Shown here: piece by piece, positions 6,295 to 11,531 of the stretch | How the letters are laid out: every line of letters begins with the position of its first letter | How positions within the stretch are numbered: position 1 is the stretch's first letter | NCBI GenBank assembly: GCA_050942625.1 | Contig: JBMNNS010000055.1 | Coordinates: 1 to 11,531 of the forward strand | Origin: JBMNNS01 sp050942625 | GTDB taxonomy: Bacteria > Bacillota > Dethiobacteria > DTU022 > UBA8154 | Direction: 5' to 3' | Length of the DNA stretch: 11,531 nucleotides | Position numbers and translations under genes: made by a program | The notes under the pieces: model-generated | Database searches by the model: none | What the model saw: only the letters and a program-made list of their open reading frames with translations | What the model was told of the DNA's origin: nothing

Positions 6295-7863
6295 TTGCGA
6301 AAAAAAATAAGGCGCTATATTATATTTTGTTTTATTTTAGTTTTCCTTTTTGTTTCAGGGGGCTGCAATACACAAACGGGGACACTACCGGAAGGCGAGC
6401 CGGGCGATAAACCGGAACAGGTTCTTACCATAGCGATTGGATCCGATATTAACACCTGGGATATTACCCAGTTTCCCGACGGGGATGCCCGGTTTGTTTG
6501 GGCACAGATCTATGAAACCCTGGTCCGTTTGGACGAGGACCTGAACCTTATACCCGGCCTGGCAGATTCCTGGGAGTCCTTGGAAGATGGGAAAGTCTGG
6601 TTGTTTCATTTGAAAAAAGATGTCTTGTTTCATGACGGCACCCCGTTTACCGCCAAAGCAGTTCAGTATTCCTATAATGAGCATGGCTATGTTGTGCAGG
6701 CAAAAACACTGCAGATAGAAAACATCGAGGTACTGGACGATTATACGGTAAAATTCACCTGTGTGAAGCCGATGCCCTTGCCTACCTACCTTACGCATGT
6801 GGCCTGGCCTATTGTCAGCCCAACCAGCATCGATGCTGCAGGGAACTTTATCCAGCCGATCGGCACCGGCCCTTTTAAATTTGTCAAACATACCAAAGGG
6901 CAGGAAGTCGTTCTGGAAAGAAACGAGGACTATTGGGGCGGCAAGGAAAAGTTGGAGAAGGTAATCTTCAAAATTATCCCGGATGCCTCAACAAGAATGA
7001 TGGCCCTGGCCTCCGGAGACGTGGATATGAGCATCAAAGTGCCCGAATCCGAGGCTAAAAAACTGGAGCAGGATCCCCAGATTACCGTCCATAGGAAGAT
7101 GACCACCTTTACGGATTTCATGCAGTTCAACTGCGCCCGTGCCCCCTTTGACGATGTCAGGGTGAGAAGGGCTTTGGCTTATGCTATTGATACGGAGGGA
7201 ATAGTAAAAAACATTTTATACGGCATCGGCGTGGCCGCCCAGGGGCGTCCTTATTCCCCGGTGATGATGTACAGTGCTAAAGATCTACCTCTTTATAGTT
7301 GGGATGTGGAAAAGGCGAAGAACATTCTAACTGAAGCCGGGTGGGAAGACAGGGATGGCAATGGTATTATGGATAAAGAGGGGAAGGAGCTGGCCGTAGA
7401 TCTGATTTTTTCACCTACATGGGGTCCCAGAGAGCAGAAGATGGCAGAGGCCTGCCAGGCCCAGCTGGCGGAGGCCGGTTTCAAATTGAATATTAAGGTG
7501 ATGGAAGGTGCTGCCAAGGAACATCTGGTAAATAACGGTGATTTTGATATCCTGATGCGCACTGGATTCTTTGTTTGGGGGCCTTACCCGCATCACGTAA
7601 AAATTCACCATTCCCATAATTATAAAAGTCAATACAGCAACCCTGACTATGATCAATTAGTGCAACAGGGGGAAAGTGAAATGGATGAAGTGAAAAAGCA
7701 GCAGATTTATACCGATATCCAGAAAATGATCCTGGAAGAACTCCCTGCATTCTACCTTGTCCATGAGGAGAAGATCGTGGCTACAAGAAACAACGTCCAG
7801 GGCTATAGGATAACCGCCGAGGATCCCTGGCTGAATCTGAAAGGGATCGAAATTGTGGAATAA
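6295..7863 (+). CDS. Extracellular solute-binding lipoprotein, family 5 (peptide/nickel type)
   Basis: A 522-residue lipoprotein that should capture the substrate outside the membrane and pass it to the transporter encoded upstream. The N-terminus has a basic RKKIRR, a hydrophobic helix (about 8-20) and a lipobox-like SGGC with C24 as the probable lipidated cysteine; S at -3 is less usual than L or V. Family 5 landmarks are IYETLVRLDEDLNLIPGLADSW, GTGPF (190-194), RNEDYWGG and VRRALAYAID (290-299). A His-rich stretch, PHHVKIHHSHN (432-442), lies roughly where E. coli NikA has its nickel-contacting histidine. I know this from recall and have not aligned it. The start is TTG at 6295, eight bases after AGGGGGG (6280-6286). 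A 78-bp gap separates it from the ATPase gene. It could bind nickel, a metal chelate or peptides; the gene order alone does not decide. Confidence 0.9.
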   Translation: MRKKIRRYIIFCFILVFLFVSGGCNTQTGTLPEGEPGDKPEQVLTIAIGSDINTWDITQFPDGDARFVWAQIYETLVRLDEDLNLIPGLADSWESLEDGKVWLFHLKKDVLFHDGTPFTAKAVQYSYNEHGYVVQAKTLQIENIEVLDDYTVKFTCVKPMPLPTYLTHVAWPIVSPTSIDAAGNFIQPIGTGPFKFVKHTKGQEVVLERNEDYWGGKEKLEKVIFKIIPDASTRMMALASGDVDMSIKVPESEAKKLEQDPQITVHRKMTTFTDFMQFNCARAPFDDVRVRRALAYAIDTEGIVKNILYGIGVAAQGRPYSPVMMYSAKDLPLYSWDVEKAKNILTEAGWEDRDGNGIMDKEGKELAVDLIFSPTWGPREQKMAEACQAQLAEAGFKLNIKVMEGAAKEHLVNNGDFDILMRTGFFVWGPYPHHVKIHHSHNYKSQYSNPDYDQLVQQGESEMDEVKKQQIYTDIQKMILEELPAFYLVHEEKIVATRNNVQGYRITAEDPWLNLKGIEIVE

Positions 7864-7873
7864 GGAGCAGCTT

Positions 7874-7960
7874 ATGACCGAAGTAATAGCCCTCCTATTC
7901 CGCTTAAGCGGCACTTTAAGTCTGTTGACATCAAAACCCTTGGAAAGAATATACGCATGA
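7874..7960 (+). CDS. Small ORF, 28 codons, between the lipoprotein gene and the terminator
   Basis: ATG at 7874 is preceded at six bases by AAGGAG (7862-7867), which overlaps the stop codon of the lipoprotein gene. The product would be 28 residues: an acidic start (MTEV), a hydrophobic leucine-rich middle (IALLFRLSGTLSLL) and a polar, partly basic tail (TSKPLERIYA). TGA at 7958-7960 lies five bases before the terminator stem. The ribosome site, tight spacing and position inside the transcription unit all favour translation. I recognise no family. It might be a small membrane-associated subunit, a leader-type peptide or a degraded remnant. Coding cannot be shown from composition at this length. 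Confidence 0.5.
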   Translation: MTEVIALLFRLSGTLSLLTSKPLERIYA

Positions 7961-7965
7961 AGTTT

Positions 7966-8003
7966 ACCGTCCTATAAAGCAGGGCGGTTATTTTTGTTGT
8001 TTT
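7966..8003 (+). terminator. Rho-independent terminator of the transporter operon
   Basis: ACCGTCCT (7966-7973) pairs with AGGGCGGT (7981-7988), an 8-bp stem with one G-U pair and a 7-base loop. It is followed by a T-rich tract (TTATTTTTGTTGTTTT, 7988-8003). It should end transcription of the importer genes and separate them from cooF. Confidence 0.7.
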
Positions 8004-8244
8004 ATGGGGATGCAGTTTGTTTCTTTTAATTTTTTAAATTTTTTTGCAGGTAAAAAAGGCTTTTTTATAGAAGTAAAAATACAGATTTTTAGAATTAAAC
8101 TAGAAACAAGATGACAACTATTACCCTGGTATGCTATACACGGGATGGTTTCAGCAGTTTTTTTCCTGAAAAGTGCCTTGCCGGATATTGTTAGCCTGCA
8201 TTGGCACTATCCAGGCCGGTTATATAGCGGAAGGGGGTGAAAAC
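8004..8244 (+). other. Non-coding leader region upstream of cooF
   Basis: A 241-base stretch, very A/T-rich in 8010-8110, without a supported gene. It holds the promoter candidate at 8111-8140 and then a leader of about 100 bases to the cooF start. TTTCAG (8149-8154) and CTGAAA (8166-8171) could pair across an 11-base loop, but this is weak. I see no clear CRP/CooA-type palindrome and no riboswitch I recognise. Confidence 0.5.
8111..8140 (+). promoter_or_regulatory. Candidate extended -10 promoter for cooF-cooS
   Basis: ATGACA (8111-8116, five of six -35 bases) is followed after 18 bases by TATACA (8135-8140, four of six -10 bases). A TGC directly before the -10 box makes an extended -10. 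Transcription would start near 8147, leaving a leader of about 100 bases. It lies downstream of the operon terminator, so the CO genes can be expressed on their own. Confidence 0.45.
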
Positions 8245-8733
8245 ATGAAGGAGTTACTGATTAACCTTGAACACTGCGTTGGTTGCAAAAGCTGTGAAAT
8301 AGCCTGTGCTGTGGAACATTCTGTGTCCAAAAATATTTATACTGCTATTTTTGAGGATCAGCTCCCCGTTGCGCGGGTTTTTGTTGAGGCCGGACAGCAG
8401 TTTAACTTTCCTTTGCAGTGCCGTCAATGCACAGATGCACAATGCATTAAGGCTTGCATTACCGGCGCTTTGTGGCGGGAAGAAGAATCCGGACTTGTAA
8501 AACATACCCTTGAAAAGTGTATCGGTTGTTGGATGTGTGTAATGGCCTGTCCTTTTGGTGCAATTGTCCAGGACAGGGGAAAACGGGTTGTTTTGAAATG
8601 TGATCGCTGCCCGGAGCGGGACATACCTGCCTGTGTAGCTGCTTGCCCGACAAAGGCGATAACGCTGCAAGAAATACCGTTTTATGCTAAGGAAAAACGT
8701 AAGGAGTATCTGGCTAATTTCCAGGATGCTTAG
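8245..8733 (+). CDS. cooF: CooF-type iron-sulfur electron carrier of CO dehydrogenase
   Basis: A 162-residue cytoplasmic ferredoxin-like protein that accepts electrons from CooS and passes them on, for example to a hydrogenase or an NAD(P)-linked oxidoreductase. It has four cysteine clusters for four [4Fe-4S] centres: C11/C14/C17/C21, C59/C62/C67/C71, C92/C95/C98/C102 and C119/C122/C130/C134. This is the HycB/CooF arrangement, and the opening KELLINLEHCVGCKSCEIACAVEHS is typical of CooF. The ATG at 8245 follows AAGGGGGTGA (8231-8240). An in-frame ATG at 8173 would add 24 residues that precede the normal family start. The gene is complete and is followed by cooS after 104 bases. The electron acceptor is not encoded in this window. 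Confidence 0.94.
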   Translation: MKELLINLEHCVGCKSCEIACAVEHSVSKNIYTAIFEDQLPVARVFVEAGQQFNFPLQCRQCTDAQCIKACITGALWREEESGLVKHTLEKCIGCWMCVMACPFGAIVQDRGKRVVLKCDRCPERDIPACVAACPTKAITLQEIPFYAKEKRKEYLANFQDA

Positions 8734-8837
8734 GATCTTGAACATTGTTGGGCAAAAATTAACATTATTATATTTTATAGAAAAATTATAGAAAATAGAT
8801 TTAAAAAAACATTAGAAGGAGAAGGAGAGAAGAGGGT
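8734..8837 (+). promoter_or_regulatory. AT-rich spacer between cooF and cooS
   Basis: 104 bases with TTATAGAAAA repeated directly at an 11-base period (8775-8784 and 8786-8795). TTGTTG (8745-8750) and TATATT (8769-8774), 18 bases apart, make a weak promoter candidate for separate cooS transcription. There is no hairpin terminator. The end holds a purine-rich ribosome site (AGAAGGAGAAGGAGAG, 8814-8829). Confidence 0.35.
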
Positions 8838-10715
8838 ATGAGCCAGAATAAATATGTTCAAAAAAGCATAGATCCTGCTACTCAAACTATGCTATCCAGG
8901 GCGGAAAAAGAAGGTATTGAAACTGCCTGGGATCGGTTTAACAAACAGGAACCCCAATGCGGTTTTGGGCTCCTGGGTTTGTGTTGCCGCAACTGTAACA
9001 TGGGGCCATGCCGCATAGATCCCTTTGGCAGCGGCCCAAACAAGGGAGTTTGTGGGGCTGATGCCGATACGATCGTGGCCCGCAACCTGCTGCGTGCTAT
9101 TGCAGCCGGGGCCGCCTCCCACTCCGATCACGGTCGTGACATTGTGGAAACCCTTCTGCATGCTGCCGAAGGAAAGGCACCGGATTATAAAATTAAGGAT
9201 AAAGAGAAACTTTCGGCCCTGGCCGTAGAATTAAATGTGCCCACCGAGGGACGTTCAGAAAACGAAATTGCTGCAGATATTGCCCGGAGGGCCCTGGACG
9301 AATTTGGTATCAGCAAAGGCAGCCTTGATTTTCTTGGACGTTTACCGGCACAAAGAAAGGAAAAGTGGGACAACCTGGGGATTACGCCCCGGGGGATCGA
9401 CAGGGAGATCGTAGAAATCATGCACCGGACCCATATGGGTGTGGACACCGATTATGTAAACCTGATTTTGCAGGGCCTGCGTGCAGCCCTGTCGGACGGA
9501 TGGGGGGGCTCTATGTGGGCTACGGAGCTATCCGATATTTTATTTGGGACCCCAAAGCCCCACAGGGGACAGAGCAATCTTGGTGTTTTAAAAGAGGATG
9601 AAGTAAACATTGTTGTCCATGGACACGAACCCACCCTTTCTGAAATGATCGTCCAGGCAGCAAGGGATCCAAAGATGATCGAACTTGCCCGTTCAAAAGG
9701 TGCGAAGGGGATTAACATTTCCGGTATGTGTTGTACGGGCAACGAGCTATTGATGAGACACGACGTTCCCATTGCCGGCAACTTCCTGCAACAGGAGCTG
9801 GCCATTATCACCGGTGCGGTCGAGGCTATGATCGTTGATGTGCAGTGCATCATGCCCTCCCTTACAGAGGTGGCCGGATGCTACCACACCAAAATTATTT
9901 CTACTTCACCGAAAGCCAAATTCCCCGGTGCCCAGCATGTTGCCTTTGATGAAGGAAAAGCCCTGGAAACTGCCGGGGAAATTGTTCGTATTGCTGTGGA
10001 GAATTATTCTAACAGGAACAAAGCCAAAGTATTCATCCCCTCCGACAAAATGGAATTCATGGCCGGTTTCAGCGTAGAGGCTATTTTATCTGCCCTTGGC
10101 GGTTCCCTTGCTCCCTTACTAAATGCAATCAAGGAAGGCAGTATTAAGGGGATTGCCGCAGTAGTAGGGTGTAATAACCCCAAGATTAAACATGACTACG
10201 GCCACGTTACTCTTGCCGAGCAACTAATTGCCAAAGACATACTCGTAGTAGAAACAGGCTGCTCAGCCATTGCCTGCGCCAAGGCCGGGCTGCTTCTGCC
10301 GGAAGCCGCTGCCAAGGCGGGCCCGGGGTTGAAGGCAGTTTGTGAGGCGCTCAAGATCCCCCCGGTCTTGCACATGGGCTCCTGCGTGGATATCAGCCGT
10401 ATTCTGGTCGTGGCGGCTGCGGTAGCCAAATCTCTTGATGTTGATATCAGCCAACTGCCCCTGGCGGGGGCTGCTCCGGAATGGATGTCCGAAAAGGCGG
10501 TAAGCATCGGCGCCTATGTTATCGGTTCGGGAATTTTTACGGTGCTGGGAACAGTGCCCCCGGTGTTGGGAAGCCCCAATGTAGCGGCGCTGTTAACAGA
10601 AGGGGCCAATGATGTCGTTGGAGCTTCCTTTGCCGTGGAGGGGGATCCCCTCAAAGCTGCCGAGTTGATCGAAAACCATTTTAACGCCAAACGTGCCCAG
10701 CTGGGACTTCCCTAA
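8838..10715 (+). CDS. cooS: Nickel-iron carbon monoxide dehydrogenase, catalytic subunit
   Basis: A 625-residue homodimeric enzyme that reversibly oxidises CO with water to CO2, two electrons and two protons. C41 and C49 fit the shared D cluster; C50, C53, C58 and C72 fit the B cluster. The NiFe-S C-cluster ligands are all visible: H261 (VHGHEP), C298 or C299 (GMCCTGNE), C337 (VDVQC), C445 (VGCNNPK), C475 (ETGCSA) and C516 (MGSCVD). The catalytic lysine matches K553 (SEKAVSIG). Of the histidines of the proton path, H95 and H98 (HSDHG) are present. Length is normal for CooS, and there is no sign of the acetyl-CoA-synthase partner in the window. It starts at ATG 8838 and is followed after 84 bases by an unrelated exonuclease/helicase gene. 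It should need nickel and usually a CooC-type ATPase, which is not seen here. Confidence 0.97.
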   Translation: MSQNKYVQKSIDPATQTMLSRAEKEGIETAWDRFNKQEPQCGFGLLGLCCRNCNMGPCRIDPFGSGPNKGVCGADADTIVARNLLRAIAAGAASHSDHGRDIVETLLHAAEGKAPDYKIKDKEKLSALAVELNVPTEGRSENEIAADIARRALDEFGISKGSLDFLGRLPAQRKEKWDNLGITPRGIDREIVEIMHRTHMGVDTDYVNLILQGLRAALSDGWGGSMWATELSDILFGTPKPHRGQSNLGVLKEDEVNIVVHGHEPTLSEMIVQAARDPKMIELARSKGAKGINISGMCCTGNELLMRHDVPIAGNFLQQELAIITGAVEAMIVDVQCIMPSLTEVAGCYHTKIISTSPKAKFPGAQHVAFDEGKALETAGEIVRIAVENYSNRNKAKVFIPSDKMEFMAGFSVEAILSALGGSLAPLLNAIKEGSIKGIAAVVGCNNPKIKHDYGHVTLAEQLIAKDILVVETGCSAIACAKAGLLLPEAAAKAGPGLKAVCEALKIPPVLHMGSCVDISRILVVAAAVAKSLDVDISQLPLAGAAPEWMSEKAVSIGAYVIGSGIFTVLGTVPPVLGSPNVAALLTEGANDVVGASFAVEGDPLKAAELIENHFNAKRAQLGLP

Positions 10716-10799
10716 GGAAACCCTGCAAGAAACAAGAAACAAAGCATATCCTCTTTGAACGGACACCAATTGCCGCACTAAGGGAAAGGAGGGGTTAAC

Positions 10800-11531
10800 C
10801 TGGAGGGCGTTGTGTATTTAGACCTGGAGACCACTGGTCTGGGCGAGACTGATGAGATTATCGAAATTGGTGCTGTGAAAATAGTGGGGAAAAAAGAACT
10901 AACCTACCAGCAGTTAATTAACCCCTCCCTTAGCTGGATTTCACCACGCATTTTTAAACTCTGCCGGGGTATTACTGAAAAGGAGCTGCGTAAATCCCCC
11001 AGCTTTGATGAGATCCGGGATGACTTTTTGGATTTCATCGGTGATCATCCCTTGATCTGTCACAATGCCTCTTTTGAGAAAAGGATGCTTGAAAAAGCGC
11101 TGGGAGGGGAACTTCGGAACACTATGCTTGATAGCCTGGAACTGTTTTGCCTTTTTAAACCACACTTTTCCGGGCATAACCTGCAGCACCTTTTACAGCA
11201 TTACCTAAAAGAAGAACGCCTGGAGGAACACCGGGCCCTTTCGGATGCCCGCGATACCAGGAAACTGGTCCAAAAGCTTTTTGCGGATCTTGCCGGAGAG
11301 GACTACGACCTTTTGGAGAGGACCCTGCAAAAAATGCACGGTACGAAGTGGGGCTGGCTGCCTTACTTGCAGGGGATCGCCCCTACTACCCTAAAACAGA
11401 TAATGAGCACCATCCCTGATGATGAAAGGGACGAGCCCTGGTCCAGTTATACTTTTGATGACCTGGAACACCTCCTAAAAAACGAAAAGGCCTGGCAGGA
11501 TTATTTCCCGGGTTATCGTTTTAGACCGCAG
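10800..11531 (+). CDS. dinG: Exonuclease/DinG-type helicase, N-terminal part (cut by window end)
   Basis: An open frame of 244 codons running off the window. Residues 1-165 form a DEDDh 3'-5' exonuclease domain of the DnaQ/PolC-epsilon type. Exo I is D8-L-E10-TTG, Exo II is HNASFE (H88-E93) and Exo III is HRALSD (H144 and D149). The following segment, ending FPGYRFRPQ, resembles the linker and beginning of the DinG/XPD helicase domain, as in Firmicute DinG proteins that join both. The rest is outside the window. The start is uncertain. CTG at 10800 has AAAGGAGGGG (10785-10794) five bases before it. GTG at 10812 has GGAGGG (10802-10807) four bases before it, but would cut into the first beta strand. 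A role in DNA repair or processing is likely. It is unrelated to CO use. Confidence 0.8.
   Translation, partial: MEGVVYLDLETTGLGETDEIIEIGAVKIVGKKELTYQQLINPSLSWISPRIFKLCRGITEKELRKSPSFDEIRDDFLDFIGDHPLICHNASFEKRMLEKALGGELRNTMLDSLELFCLFKPHFSGHNLQHLLQHYLKEERLEEHRALSDARDTRKLVQKLFADLAGEDYDLLERTLQKMHGTKWGWLPYLQGIAPTTLKQIMSTIPDDERDEPWSSYTFDDLEHLLKNEKAWQDYFPGYRFRPQ

Noticed and set aside
7900..7911. CCGCTTAAGCGG palindrome as operator or terminator
   Set aside because: Only a 4-bp stem with no T-run, inside the small ORF; a 12-base palindrome can be chance.
7925..7955. Promoter with perfect TTGACA (7925-7930)
   Set aside because: The only -10 candidate (TATACG, 7950-7955) is 19 bases away, it lies inside the 28-codon ORF, and the terminator would follow within a few bases of the start.
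8004..8114. ORF of about 36 codons (ATG 8004) in the AT-rich leader
   Set aside because: There is no ribosome site. It starts right behind the terminator T-tract, and its Phe/Lys/Ile-rich product is what A/T-rich DNA gives by chance.
8173..8244. 24-residue N-terminal extension of CooF
   Set aside because: The ATG at 8245 has a strong ribosome site and gives the normal CooF beginning; the extension has no such support.
10716..10799. Terminator between cooS and the exonuclease/helicase gene
   Set aside because: Only TTCC-CTAA-GGAA around the cooS stop can pair, and no T-run follows.

Overview
The window looks like chromosomal DNA from an anaerobic Gram-positive bacterium of the class Clostridia, probably a Peptococcaceae-like carboxydotroph or syntroph of the Thermincola, Pelotomaculum or Desulfotomaculum type. 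The reasons are a nickel carbon monoxide dehydrogenase (CooS) with its CooF ferredoxin, strong AGGAGG-type ribosome binding sites, frequent TTG starts, and a bifunctional exonuclease/DinG helicase. The genus is a guess.

Layout. Positions 2-1144 (+) hold the 3' part of threonine synthase. It converges on a gamma-carbonic anhydrase-family gene (1186-1734, -). The 760 bases between that gene and the next are non-coding and hold the most unusual structure in the window. This is a 492-bp MITE-like element (1860-2351) with about 16-17-bp terminal inverted repeats and a flanking 8-9-bp direct repeat that looks like a target duplication. Inside it, two different tandem arrays (38-bp and 21-bp units) have grown in the two opposite arms of what was probably a hairpin element of about 150 bp.

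Positions 2495-7863 (+) are a five-gene peptide/nickel-type ABC importer: two permeases, two ATPases and a substrate-binding lipoprotein. Four of the five genes start with TTG, and the two ATPase genes overlap by 65 bp out of frame. A 28-codon ORF with an ideal Shine-Dalgarno site (7874-7960) sits between the last gene and a rho-independent terminator (7966-8003). It therefore looks like a sixth, unannotated small gene of the operon.

A separate promoter candidate (8111-8140) precedes cooF (8245-8733) and cooS (8838-10715). CooS oxidises CO, and CooF carries the electrons away through four [4Fe-4S] clusters. The transporter beside the nickel enzyme, together with a His-rich stretch in its binding protein, suggests that it may import nickel. 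This is inference, since the family also carries peptides. Positions 10800 to the window end hold the N-terminal part of an exonuclease/DinG-type helicase, probably with a CTG start.

I found no complete new system. The best leads are the hairpin element with its two expanded arms, the 28-aa small ORF, and the possible nickel-supply link to CODH.
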